Shown here: one piece after another, positions 1 to 8,652 of the stretch | Position numbering within the stretch: position 1 is the stretch's first letter | How the letters are laid out: each line of letters starts with the position of its first letter | NCBI GenBank assembly: GCA_030066215.1 | Contig: JASJCA010000005.1 | Span: forward strand, 19,573 to 83,572 | Reading direction: 5' to 3' | Source of the DNA: Rhodobacter sp. | GTDB lineage: Bacteria; Pseudomonadota; Alphaproteobacteria; Rhodobacterales; Rhodobacteraceae | DNA length: 64,000 nucleotides | Notes under the pieces: generated by a model | The model's input: the letters and a program-made list of their open reading frames with translations, nothing else | Database searches by the model: none | What the model was told of the DNA's origin: nothing | Made by a program: the position numbers and the translations under genes

Positions 1-103
1 ATTTGGTTTCTCGCGATTTGACTGAATATGTTTCAGCGACGGGCCCGACTGAATCAGATTGTGCGGATTCGGGTCAGAAGTTTTCGAAGGAGGTGTCGCA
101 ACA

Positions 104-1318
104 GTGGCGAGACCGGTATTTCGCAAGGCATCCTCTGCAGCGCGCCAGGAAAGCTGGCTGGGCGAGCCGCAGGCGGTATCAGGGCGGATTGGTACCTTTG
201 TCGCTGTCATGTCGCTGCTTCTCTTTGTCGGCTTCGCTGCGCTTGTCCTTCTTGGCTCTTACACGCGTAGGGAGTCGCTGACCGGCGTGATCGTTCCGGC
301 CAACGGCATGATCCAGATCCTTGCCCCAACACGCGGGCGGATCGGTGAGACCGCGTTGACCGAAGGCGAGAGTGTGCAATCTGGGGCGACGCTGTTCCAA
401 CTGACGCCAGAGGCCGACATCGCCGACGGCGACCACGCGCTGATTGCAGCGTTGCTGAACGATCGGGTGGCACTCATCGATGCCGATATTGCCGCGATCG
501 ACACGCGACGCGCCGCCGACCGTGAGCGCATCGAGACCCGCATCGCGGCCGGACAGCGCGAAATCGCATTGCTGGAAGGCCTGATTGCGCAATCGGACGA
601 ACTGGAAAACGTGCTGGCCGAGGCGGTCCAGAGGGATTGGGATTTGTCCGAAGGCGGGCTTGCGGCCCCGAACGGCCTAGCGCAGTCGCTGCAGGCTCTT
701 GCAGCCAAACGGGTCACGCTGCAATCGCTCAGGCGAGAATTCGTCGCCGTGGAAAATGCAATCGACGAGGCGCGGGTAGAGCTGAGAAACCTCGATGCCG
801 AGTATGATGCGACCGCCAATCGCTTGGCGCTGCAAAGAAATGAGGTCCTTCGGCAGATTGCTGAGAGCGCAGGCGGCCGGCCGATTGACATCTTGGCACC
901 CGAAAGCGGACGGATCGCTCTGATCCCGGACAGGGGCGGGCGCGTTGTCGAGGCCGGCGATTTGTTGGCGACGGTCCTTCCGGAGGATTTTGCCCCGCAG
1001 ATCGAAATCCTCGCCCCAAGTCGGACGGCCGTCCGACTGGAGGTCGGGACGAAAGTGACCTTGCGATACGCGGCGTTCCCATACCGCAAGTATGGTCATT
1101 ACGAGGGCGCCGTGGTCAGCGTTTCGGAGACGGCTTTGGCCCAAGACGTCGCGGGCGGGGTGGAGCCCAAGTCAGGGTCGGTATTCAAGGTCGTCGTCCG
1201 CCCCGATCAACCGTACGTGTCGCTAGAGGGTCGCGACTATCCGCTGTCTCCCGGGATCGAGGTCGACGCGAAGGTACCGATAGAGACCCGGCGCCTCTAT
1301 CAATGGCTGACCGGCTGA
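104..1318 (+). CDS. HlyD/CvaA-like membrane fusion protein of a peptide exporter
   Basis: Periplasmic adaptor of a type I (bacteriocin/microcin-type) exporter, bridging the inner-membrane ABC transporter and an outer-membrane channel. The 404-residue product has a cytoplasmic N-terminus, one membrane segment at about residues 29-51, a lipoyl/barrel-sandwich half (VIVPANGMIQILAP), a helical hairpin region (about 110-250) and a second lipoyl half followed by a beta-barrel (ILAPESGRIALIPDRGGRVV). An ATG lies in frame at 59, but the GTG at 104 is chosen because GAAGGAGGTG at 86-95 sits about 8 bases before it. The stop is 4 bases before the next gene, so the two are clearly cotranscribed. Family assignment is firm; the cargo is unknown because no double-glycine precursor is visible. 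Confidence 0.88.
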   Translation: MARPVFRKASSAARQESWLGEPQAVSGRIGTFVAVMSLLLFVGFAALVLLGSYTRRESLTGVIVPANGMIQILAPTRGRIGETALTEGESVQSGATLFQLTPEADIADGDHALIAALLNDRVALIDADIAAIDTRRAADRERIETRIAAGQREIALLEGLIAQSDELENVLAEAVQRDWDLSEGGLAAPNGLAQSLQALAAKRVTLQSLRREFVAVENAIDEARVELRNLDAEYDATANRLALQRNEVLRQIAESAGGRPIDILAPESGRIALIPDRGGRVVEAGDLLATVLPEDFAPQIEILAPSRTAVRLEVGTKVTLRYAAFPYRKYGHYEGAVVSVSETALAQDVAGGVEPKSGSVFKVVVRPDQPYVSLEGRDYPLSPGIEVDAKVPIETRRLYQWLTG

Positions 1319-1322
1319 CGCA

Positions 1323-3455
1323 ATGTTCGATCGTTTGAATGAGCATCTTCAGCCGCTCTTCGGCCGTCGTCTGCCCAATATCTTGCAATCCGAAGCGTCC
1401 GAATGCGGTCTGGCCTGTCTGGTCATCGTCGCCGGGCATTTCGGCATGCTGATCGACATGTCGACCGCCCGAACCCGGTTTCCGGTGTCGGCGCGGGGCA
1501 GCACGCTGGTCGATCTCATGCAGATCGCGGACGACATGAAGCTCAACAGCCGTGCCGTAAGAGTCGATCTAGAACAGGTCCGCCTGTTGAAACGGCCCTG
1601 CATCTTGCATTGGAACCACAACCATTTCGTTGTCCTGACGGCAGTTGGCCGCCGCGCGGTGGAGATCATCGACCCCAGGATCGGCTTGCGGAAGGTGAGC
1701 TTTAAGGAACTCGACCGTTCCTTCACCGGCGTCGCGCTTGAGCTTTGGCCGGACATTGCCTTCCAGCCCGAAGACCTGCGCGAGCGGACCAAGCTGCGCA
1801 GCCTGCTCGTCAACACCCAAGGCCTTTGGTCCGCGGGAAGCAAGATCCTGCTAAGCTCGCTGCTGCTCGAGCTCGCCGTGGTGTTGATGCCGATCGGCCT
1901 GAAGGTGGTTGTCGACGAGGTATTGATCGTCAACGACCTGTCGCTTCTGACGGTGATCGTGCTTGCGCTGTGCCTGCTGCTGCTGGTGCAAGTCCTGGCG
2001 CAATTCACGCGAGCCTGGACGATCTCGCTGACCGGGGCGTCGCTGTCGCTGCAATGGAAATCGGCGCTTTACCGTCATTTGATGCGGTTGCCTTCGGACT
2101 ACTTCGCCAAACGCCACATCGGTGATGTGGTGTCGCGGTTCCGTTCGCTGGACAGCATCCAGCAAACGATCACTTCGCGCAGCGTCTCGGCACTGGTCGA
2201 CGGCGCCACATCGATCTTCATTGTCGCGACCATGGCCATCTACGCTGGGGCCCTAACCGCTCTGGCCGTGACAGGGGTCGCCATCAACCTCGGTCTGCGC
2301 CTGTCGCTGTTCCCGGTCTTTCGCCGGCTGACGCAGACGTCGATCATGACGCATGCCGACGAGAATTCGCATTTCATCGAATCCGTGCGTGCGATCGACT
2401 CGATCAAAGCGCTCGGCATGGAAGAACGGCGCAGCACAAGCTGGACGAATTACATGGTCCAGTACATCAACGCCGATCTAAGCGTCGAGAAATACAACGC
2501 GATGATCGAGGCGGTGCAGCGGTACATCCTGGGCGGCACCCGGATCGTGTTGATTTATGTCGGCACATTGGGCGTTCTGAATGGCACGATTTCGATCGGC
2601 GTTTTCTTCGCCATTCTGACCTATAGCGAGCTTCTGACCACACGGACCATGGCGGTCGTCGACGTCATCATCGAATTCAGATTGCTGCGGCTGCATGCCG
2701 AGCGTATCTCGGACATCACGCTGGCCCCGCCCGAGGACGACGACACCGGTATCCGCCCCAGCCCCGCCGAAACCGGCGCAGGCCAGGTGAAGCTGCGCAA
2801 CGTCTTCTTCGCCTATTCCAAGAACGATCCGGTCGTGCTGCAAGACCTCAGCCTGACGGTCGAGCCGGGTGAAAGCGTCGCCATCAGCGGACCGTCCGGG
2901 GCGGGAAAGACCACCCTGGCCCGGCTGATCACCGGCCTTGCCTTGCCCACGTCCGGTAGCATTTCCATCGATGGGATGCAGTTGACCCCACAGACGATTG
3001 CCGCCTATCGCAGCAAGGTGGGCTGTGTGCTGCAGGACGACCGTCTGCTCGGCGGTTCGATCGCACAGAACATCTGCGGGTTCGACCCGCAAGCCGACCG
3101 CGACCGCATCGTCCAGGTTGCGCGCGTGGCGGCGATCCATGACGAGATCATGGAGATGCCGATGCAATACGAAAGCCTTGTCGGCGATATGGGGTCGACC
3201 CTGTCGGGCGGTCAGCAGCAGCGTATCGTGCTGGCGCGCGCGCTTTACCGGAAGCCGTCGGTTCTGATCCTCGATGAAGCGACGAGCCACCTGGACACGA
3301 CCAACGAGCATGTCATCAACGCCGCGGTGTCCAATCTGCAGATGACGCGGATCATCATCGCCCATCGGGAAAGTACATTAGACTCCGCGGACCGGGTAAT
3401 CGACTTGTTCGCCTGCCAGAACAGGGCGCAGGCCTTGCAAGACGCCGGGTCCTGA
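1323..3455 (+). CDS. C39-peptidase-containing bacteriocin-type ABC transporter
   Basis: Bifunctional ABC exporter that clips double-glycine leaders and exports the peptide (CvaB/RaxB type). At 710 residues it has the usual length and domain order. An N-terminal C39 peptidase carries the conserved Gln and catalytic Cys (QSEASECGLAC, Cys28), a His in HWNHNHFVVL and an Asp in IIDPR. Six membrane segments lie at about 170-430, followed by a nucleotide-binding domain with Walker A GPSGAGKTT (about 523), signature LSGGQQQR (about 626) and Walker B VLILDEATSHLD (about 646). All catalytic residues are intact, so it should be active. It follows the adaptor by 4 bases and converges on the minus-strand cluster, stopping 53 bases from it. 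Whether it exports a product of that cluster is only inference. Confidence 0.93.
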   Translation: MFDRLNEHLQPLFGRRLPNILQSEASECGLACLVIVAGHFGMLIDMSTARTRFPVSARGSTLVDLMQIADDMKLNSRAVRVDLEQVRLLKRPCILHWNHNHFVVLTAVGRRAVEIIDPRIGLRKVSFKELDRSFTGVALELWPDIAFQPEDLRERTKLRSLLVNTQGLWSAGSKILLSSLLLELAVVLMPIGLKVVVDEVLIVNDLSLLTVIVLALCLLLLVQVLAQFTRAWTISLTGASLSLQWKSALYRHLMRLPSDYFAKRHIGDVVSRFRSLDSIQQTITSRSVSALVDGATSIFIVATMAIYAGALTALAVTGVAINLGLRLSLFPVFRRLTQTSIMTHADENSHFIESVRAIDSIKALGMEERRSTSWTNYMVQYINADLSVEKYNAMIEAVQRYILGGTRIVLIYVGTLGVLNGTISIGVFFAILTYSELLTTRTMAVVDVIIEFRLLRLHAERISDITLAPPEDDDTGIRPSPAETGAGQVKLRNVFFAYSKNDPVVLQDLSLTVEPGESVAISGPSGAGKTTLARLITGLALPTSGSISIDGMQLTPQTIAAYRSKVGCVLQDDRLLGGSIAQNICGFDPQADRDRIVQVARVAAIHDEIMEMPMQYESLVGDMGSTLSGGQQQRIVLARALYRKPSVLILDEATSHLDTTNEHVINAAVSNLQMTRIIIAHRESTLDSADRVIDLFACQNRAQALQDAGS

Positions 3456-3508
3456 TTGCTGGCCACCGGGCGCGCGGACGTGCCGTCAGACCGGCCGAGG
3501 GGATGCGC

Positions 3509-4771
3509 TCAATCCTCGAAGCACCGAGAGACGAACTCGCCAATATGACGTTCCACGTCGCTGCAATCGGCCTCTTCGGCATGTATCAGAGCGCTGAGAT
3601 ACATCGCCTCGACCATCGCGCCACTGTAAAAGGACCCGGGACGCTTCCACGACGGGAAGATCTTGGCGATCTTCTCGAAACGCGGGTCTTCCGGAATTCG
3701 TCTGGAGCGAAGCCGGTCGCGATTGATCAAGGGCTTGGTCGCAGCTTTGTCGCCACCCGTGGTGACCCGTCTGATACGCCCGATGTTTAGCGGCCGGTCG
3801 TCGACCAATGTCGTGACGAACCCGGATGCCGCAAAATGCGCCTTGAACTGGGTAAGGTCGACGATCCGCGCCGACAAGGGTTCGGACGACACGCCACGGG
3901 TCAGCTGAATGTTGGTGGGAAAAATCGTGTAGGGAGGCTCGAGCCCCAAAAGCTCTGACAAACGGTCGATATGCTTCTCGGTCACCTCGGTCATTCTGCC
4001 ACGATGCCGAAGGCAAAACTGGCCCTCCTCCCAGGCAATCGAAATGCAGGTGGACGCACCGGTGCTGGTCAACCCATGTTTTTCGATTTCGATTTGGATC
4101 CGAGACTGGACGTCTTCGGCAGCGGAATTGGACAAAGGGATTTCGTTGTTCTCAGGCGGGCGCAGGTGGCCGTCGCGCACAAGATTGGCGACCGGAAAAT
4201 CCGGCCCGTCGGCGCTTGGGTATGTGAAGCCCAAATGCCAAACGCCGAACAGCGGCACGCAGGAGACGTCGAGGCCGATCGTAGCGAACAACCGGTTCAA
4301 GATACGCTCGTTGATGACTTCACCCAACGCGATGTGCAGATACAGCAACCCATTGCTGTTGCGATCGTTGCCGGGCCGCGTTCCATCCGGCACGCCGCAG
4401 CCTTTGACGTCGAACAGCAGCGCCTGCCCGGAGTCCGTGATCTCGAGCTCGAAAATCGACGCGCGACCGTAGCGGGGCGGCCGATGGCCGAGAAGACCGA
4501 TGTCGCGGGACGTGTCGGGACCGAGCCCCTGCGCGACCGACATCGCTCCGCCGATATCTGCCAGCGCGTCGAATACGTCGTCCGGGTCGCGCGTCAGGTG
4601 CGCCAGTTCCAGCTTGGCCCTTAGATGGTCGGAGTTTGCGTAGACCAGGCGGGATCCGGCAACACGGGCATGCATCTGCGGCTGCAGCGGATAGTCGACC
4701 GCGGCCTTCATGTCATCGATGGAGCGAATTATCTCGGGTGTTACGGGCATTCCGGCGATCTCATCCTGCAC
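3509..4771 (-). CDS. Uncharacterised protein, faintly SelO/YdiU-like
   Basis: Last gene of the minus-strand cluster (420 residues). It is not confidently recognised. The stretch DVKGCG (Lys123) followed by an Arg/Asn-rich loop, GLLYLHIALGEVINERIL and later PVANLVRDGHLRP recalls the order KGxG...REfL.sEAm...tRvA.SHxR of SelO-type pseudokinase AMPylators. The SelO NTDN motif and C-terminal part were not found, so this is a distant similarity at best. No signal peptide or membrane segment is seen. It starts with GTG (4771); an in-frame ATG at 4750 is an alternative. It lies 21 bases after the aminotransferase stop, suggesting the same transcript and a tailoring or modification role. Function unknown. 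Confidence 0.7.
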   Translation of the reverse strand: MQDEIAGMPVTPEIIRSIDDMKAAVDYPLQPQMHARVAGSRLVYANSDHLRAKLELAHLTRDPDDVFDALADIGGAMSVAQGLGPDTSRDIGLLGHRPPRYGRASIFELEITDSGQALLFDVKGCGVPDGTRPGNDRNSNGLLYLHIALGEVINERILNRLFATIGLDVSCVPLFGVWHLGFTYPSADGPDFPVANLVRDGHLRPPENNEIPLSNSAAEDVQSRIQIEIEKHGLTSTGASTCISIAWEEGQFCLRHRGRMTEVTEKHIDRLSELLGLEPPYTIFPTNIQLTRGVSSEPLSARIVDLTQFKAHFAASGFVTTLVDDRPLNIGRIRRVTTGGDKAATKPLINRDRLRSRRIPEDPRFEKIAKIFPSWKRPGSFYSGAMVEAMYLSALIHAEEADCSDVERHIGEFVSRCFED

Positions 4772-4792
4772 GTCCCAATCCGCTGCCCGCGT

Positions 4793-5899
4793 TCAACGCG
4801 TCAGACAGTGCTCAAGCACATCCAACACAAGCCCCGGCTCGTCCTCGCCCATCGCTTCATGCAGCGGTAGGCACAGCGTTCGCGAAATCAGGCTGCAAGT
4901 GACGTCGTCGGCGCCCGCGGCGGCGCCGAACGCGGCATGCGCGGTCCACGGCACTCCGTACATCACGCTGCAATCTATACCCTCCAGCGACATTGCTTCG
5001 GCGACGGCGAATAGATCGACACCCTCCGGCAGCTGCACCGGATACCGCGTCGGCACAGTTAGCGAGCCCCCTGCCCCAGCCGTGACAGAATAGTCGCCGG
5101 AAGCGAGGCGGTTGTCATACGCACGTTGCAGTGCGCGGTACACAGATTGGATGTCGGCCCGCCGTGCCCATTGGTGGTAGGCCATTATCGCGTTGATTTC
5201 GCCGATCTGGCGGTCGCGATAGATGTGGCCTCCACCGTCCCAGATATGTTCACGCCCGCTATGCGCCCGCGCGGCCTCGGCATAGTCGGAAAGGCCGCTG
5301 TCGGCGGTGACCAGTGCGCCGCCCTTGGCCGAAGCGACGGGCTTTGTAGGGTTGAACGACAGGAGTTCCGCGATCCCTTCGCCGGTCGGCCGGTGCTGCA
5401 AATAGGCTTCGTCAGGCAAAAGATTGGCGCTGTCGACGATCACGAACCACCCGCGCTGTCGCAGGTCGTCGAGACCGCGCAATTCGCGCGCGCTCGAAAT
5501 CCCGAAACTGTGTACATGAATCAGGATCGCGGGCGGCAGGTCGGCCAGCGCCGCTATGTCCCCTGCGTGGGTTTCGGGCGAAACCCCAAGCGCGACGGGC
5601 GTGGCGCCCGCCGCAGTGACCATAGACGGAACGGCCTGGAAGCAGTTGGCCGGCAGAAACACCTGTCGGCCGGCCGGGGCGAGATGCTCCAGAACGATCT
5701 CCAGCGCGTCCATGGCCGACGACGCTGCAAAGACCGGGGCCGAAAGATCGGCGGCCAGCGTTTCTTCTAAGCGACGCGTGTATGGACCGGTAGAAAGCCA
5801 ACCGGATTCGATTGCCGTCCGGATTTCTGCAAGCGTCGGACCAGGATCGGGCAGCACGAAGCGTTTCGACCGGATGCGGTTTTGCTGCATCGTCTTCAT
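4793..5899 (-). CDS. DegT/DnrJ/EryC1-family PLP aminotransferase
   Basis: Sugar-type aminotransferase, normally converting a nucleotide-linked keto-sugar to an amino-sugar with Glu or Gln as donor. In the 368-residue product, SFNPTKPVASAKGGALVT contains the PLP Lys (Lys176), VIVDSAN supplies the pyridine-contacting Asp (Asp146) and SSAMDALEI fits the phosphate-binding segment. The open frame extends much further upstream, but that part is antisense to real coding of the neighbour. The ATG at 5899 overlaps the preceding gene's stop as ATGA, a standard translational coupling. The sequence is divergent from well-known family members, so the substrate cannot be named. Its partners (deacetylase, GT28-type transferase) suggest amino-sugar chemistry. 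Confidence 0.85.
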   Translation of the reverse strand: MKTMQQNRIRSKRFVLPDPGPTLAEIRTAIESGWLSTGPYTRRLEETLAADLSAPVFAASSAMDALEIVLEHLAPAGRQVFLPANCFQAVPSMVTAAGATPVALGVSPETHAGDIAALADLPPAILIHVHSFGISSARELRGLDDLRQRGWFVIVDSANLLPDEAYLQHRPTGEGIAELLSFNPTKPVASAKGGALVTADSGLSDYAEAARAHSGREHIWDGGGHIYRDRQIGEINAIMAYHQWARRADIQSVYRALQRAYDNRLASGDYSVTAGAGGSLTVPTRYPVQLPEGVDLFAVAEAMSLEGIDCSVMYGVPWTAHAAFGAAAGADDVTCSLISRTLCLPLHEAMGEDEPGLVLDVLEHCLTR

Positions 5900-6600
5900 G
5901 CGTCGACCTTTGCGCATTGGGCTTCCCTCAGGTGCCCGAGCGCCCCTGCTGCGCCCATGTGAAACAGCATGTCCCACCCCGCCAGGTGGCTCAAAAAGGG
6001 CTGCCGCCCTTGTCGGTAGACCGGGTGGTGGAAGCGCTGCCACACGACCCTTAGCCCCGCCGCCTCGAACTGAGCGACGTCCAGATAGGTCGAGCCGTCG
6101 CCGGTCAGGTATCCGGTGGCGCCCAGCCGTTGGCAAATCTCGACCAGAAGTCCGGACTTGCGGGCCGAAAACGGTCCCAATTCGCTGGCGACGAGGCATT
6201 CGGTCCGGACCCCGAAGATGTCGAAGATCTGGCGGCTGCTGTCTATGCCAAGCTCTGCCAGGGTCCCCCATTGCCGGTCATAGAACCTGTGGAGGTCTTC
6301 GCGGAAATCCTTGGCATGGGCGGCCGAGGCATAGGCCTGCAGGATCGCGTCGCGATGCTTTCGGCGCCAGTTGCGGTCGTAGGAGATCGGCGTTTCGTCC
6401 AGTGAGCGCGCTGCGCCCGAATGCCGGATCGGAACTGACAAGAGCTGCCGCCGCGGGCCGGCGCCGATGTAGTTTCGGTTCTGCCAGCCGCCACGCGAAA
6501 AATCGACGGTGTCCAGGAACACGAAAACATCGGCCCGGTCCGCCTTTTCGATATAGCCGAGCCAGGGCAAATAATGCGGCTGATGGATGGCAACTAGCAT
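5896..6600 (-). CDS. WbqC-family protein
   Basis: The 234-residue product opens with the WbqC hallmark HQPHYLPWLGYIEK and continues with DVFVFLDTVDFSRGGWQNRN. WbqC-like proteins recur in O-antigen, capsule and other surface-glycan clusters and are thought to act in sugar or acyl modification, but no reaction is firmly established. The start at 6600 is set by homology: a longer frame to 6885 is antisense-type sequence lacking family features. The start overlaps the deacetylase stop by 7 bases and the end overlaps the aminotransferase start by 4, so it lies in the core of the operon. No export signal. Confidence 0.85.
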   Translation of the reverse strand: MLVAIHQPHYLPWLGYIEKADRADVFVFLDTVDFSRGGWQNRNYIGAGPRRQLLSVPIRHSGAARSLDETPISYDRNWRRKHRDAILQAYASAAHAKDFREDLHRFYDRQWGTLAELGIDSSRQIFDIFGVRTECLVASELGPFSARKSGLLVEICQRLGATGYLTGDGSTYLDVAQFEAAGLRVVWQRFHHPVYRQGRQPFLSHLAGWDMLFHMGAAGALGHLREAQCAKVDA

Positions 6601-7472
6601 GCCGGTGCCGCCACCGGCAGCAACGCGGAAACCGCAGACGACGCCGGCGCCATCACACAGGGCTCGGTGAATGGTGCTGAGACACCGGCGCGCTTTGCAT
6701 ACGCCTGATCCCGGTCGCGCGCGATCTGCCGGTAGTCGCGATTGTCGGCAGAGGTGTAGCTGCCGAACGCCGCACGCCGTTCCAATTGCGAGCGATGGGC
6801 AGCGATTGCGGTTGCTTTCCGGTCGGCCAAATCGGCACCGAACGCGAAGTCGGCCCGGGCCAGGCCTGCCGGCAGCGTCTCCCACCCGAGCGAGGAAAGC
6901 GGTTCATAGAATGCCAGCGTCAGCGGCTTGTTCGACCCCGCCAGGGCGTCGAGGACCATCCAAGTGGTGATCCGGTGTATGGCTTGCCGATCATTTGGCG
7001 CGGGCAGGCAAACTACCGCCGCGGCAGGCAGTTCTTCGATTTGCGCCGCGACCGCCGCACGCGCCGCGTCGGTCACTGCGCCTGGGCGAAACCCCGCGAC
7101 GTCGATCAGGCCGCCATGGGCATCCATCGCTTCGGCAGGCGTCGCGGCCTCGGTGTGCCAGGTTTGCTGGGTCAGCGTCTCGACGCGGTCGATCCCAAGC
7201 GCCTCGGCCTCGCGCCTGGCCTCCGCGACCCGGATCTCGCCGCGAAGCCGAGCGGATTGGGGCGCGGTCCATGCCTCTGTCCATTCGTGGCGGACGAGCG
7301 TCTGCTTCGCCATGCGGCCTTCCGATCCGTCGGTCACAAGCAACATGGTCGAAGACTCGGCGCGCTCTGCCAGAAACGCGGCCAATCCGCCCATTCCGAT
7401 GCAGATGTCATCCGGATGGGGGCTGACGAACAAGACGCTCTTCGGCGCAATCTCCTGCCAGGCTTGCGCCAT
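6594..7472 (-). CDS. PIG-L/LmbE-family N-deacetylase
   Basis: Zinc-dependent deacetylase of the PIG-L/MshB/BshB family, which usually removes acetyl from GlcNAc-containing conjugates. The 292-residue product has the metal-binding motif SPHPDD (His19, Asp22) near the N-terminus, then LLVTDGSEG and an EARR/EAEALGI segment typical of the family; a later His in NDRQAIHR can act as the third ligand. The open frame runs far upstream through the glycosyltransferase, but ATG 7472 lies two bases after that gene's stop and gives a family-like N-terminus. Next to a MurG-like GlcNAc-type transferase this suggests GlcNAc transfer followed by deacetylation to glucosamine, as in mycothiol, bacillithiol or some aminoglycoside routes. 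The substrate is inferred. Confidence 0.88.
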   Translation of the reverse strand: MAQAWQEIAPKSVLFVSPHPDDICIGMGGLAAFLAERAESSTMLLVTDGSEGRMAKQTLVRHEWTEAWTAPQSARLRGEIRVAEARREAEALGIDRVETLTQQTWHTEAATPAEAMDAHGGLIDVAGFRPGAVTDAARAAVAAQIEELPAAAVVCLPAPNDRQAIHRITTWMVLDALAGSNKPLTLAFYEPLSSLGWETLPAGLARADFAFGADLADRKATAIAAHRSQLERRAAFGSYTSADNRDYRQIARDRDQAYAKRAGVSAPFTEPCVMAPASSAVSALLPVAAPAC

Positions 7473-7474
7473 GC

Positions 7475-8584
7475 CTACCGCCGCTCCAACAGCGACAGCA
7501 CATGCGCCCGAATGTTCTGCCCTGCATCCTTGCCCCGGCAGTTCTCGGCCGCGGCCGCGGCCATCCGGGTCCGTAGCGCATCGTCGCCAAGGAGGGTCCG
7601 CGTGGCTTCGCGCACCCTGTTCTCGAAATCCGGGCCTTCCTCGACCACAACGCCGGCACCTGCATCGCTGGCGAAGACGGCGTTGGCCAATTGGTGGTTC
7701 TCTGCCACGTTCGGAGAAGGCACCAAAACCGACGGCAGCTTCGAACAGAAGATCTCGCTTAAGGTCGAGGCACCGCTGCGCGACACGATCATATCCGCCG
7801 CAAGCATGAAGATCGCGGTCTCGTCGAGGTACTCGTAGATCTTGTATCGGTCGGTCGCGCCACTCTGCATGGCGTCCCGCTTCGCTGAAACCTCGTCGAA
7901 ATATCGCCGGCCCGTGCCGTGCAGCAAGACCAGATCGGGTCGGTCTATAAGCAGGTCGGTCAAGGCCTCTGCCGCCGCATTCAAGGCCGGGGCACCGCCG
8001 CTGCCGCCGACGACCAGGATGACCGTCGCCGTGTCGGGAACGCCAAGCTGGGCCCGGGCGTCGCTTTTGGTGAAGGCCCAAAATGCCTGACGAACCGGGC
8101 ACCCGGTCACGAACATCTCGTTCTTCGGGAAGTGCCGGTCTTCGACCGGAAAGGTCGTGAGCACGTCCATGCCGGCAATGCGCCCCAGAAATCGGTTGGC
8201 CTGGCCGGGACCGACGTTCTGCTCGTGCAAGACCAGACGCCGCCGGGCCAGCCAGCCGGCCAGAACCATCGGCACGCTGACGAAGCCACCGACGCCGATG
8301 ATCAGGCGGGGTCTGAGCCGAAGCACAAGCCAAACCCCTTTCATCGTGCCGAGCAAGAGCCGAAGCGCAAGGCCGATGCGGTTTAGAAGACCGGGTCGGT
8401 AATAGGTGGATTGAATGGCGAAGAATGGTATCCCCTTTTGCGGAATCACTTCGGCTTCGATGCGGTCTGGGTTGCCGACATAGGAAATCTCGGCCACGTC
8501 CTGAATCGCCTCGATGATCGCCAGTGCCGGATAGAGATGACCGCCAGTGCCACCGCCGGTCACAATAACGGGCTCTTTTGCCAC
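7475..8584 (-). CDS. MurG-like GT28 glycosyltransferase (probable paralogue)
   Basis: GT-B glycosyltransferase of the MurG family (369 residues). Visible motifs are the N-terminal GGGTGGHLYPALA loop, EQNVGPGQANRFL, VVGGSGGAPALN at the domain junction, and RSGASTLSEI with VLVPSPNVAENHQLANA in the UDP-sugar-binding half. MurG itself normally sits in the division/cell-wall (dcw) cluster; here none of those genes is nearby, and the motif substitutions suggest a paralogue acting on another acceptor. The GTG start at 8584 has GAGAGG about 11 bases upstream. It is followed after two bases by the deacetylase, implying sequential action. A UDP-GlcNAc donor is expected from the family but not proven. 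Confidence 0.85.
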   Translation of the reverse strand: MAKEPVIVTGGGTGGHLYPALAIIEAIQDVAEISYVGNPDRIEAEVIPQKGIPFFAIQSTYYRPGLLNRIGLALRLLLGTMKGVWLVLRLRPRLIIGVGGFVSVPMVLAGWLARRRLVLHEQNVGPGQANRFLGRIAGMDVLTTFPVEDRHFPKNEMFVTGCPVRQAFWAFTKSDARAQLGVPDTATVILVVGGSGGAPALNAAAEALTDLLIDRPDLVLLHGTGRRYFDEVSAKRDAMQSGATDRYKIYEYLDETAIFMLAADMIVSRSGASTLSEIFCSKLPSVLVPSPNVAENHQLANAVFASDAGAGVVVEEGPDFENRVREATRTLLGDDALRTRMAAAAAENCRGKDAGQNIRAHVLSLLERR

Positions 8585-8652
8585 CCCTCAAAAGCCTCTC
8601 AATCTGCTCTATGGCTACGGTATCGACCGCAACCGGAGCACGCAATATCGAG

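Noticed and set aside
5900..6271. N-terminal extension of the aminotransferase frame to 6271
   Set aside because: It lies within WbqC coding in another frame, lacks family features, and the ATG at 5899 overlaps the WbqC stop.
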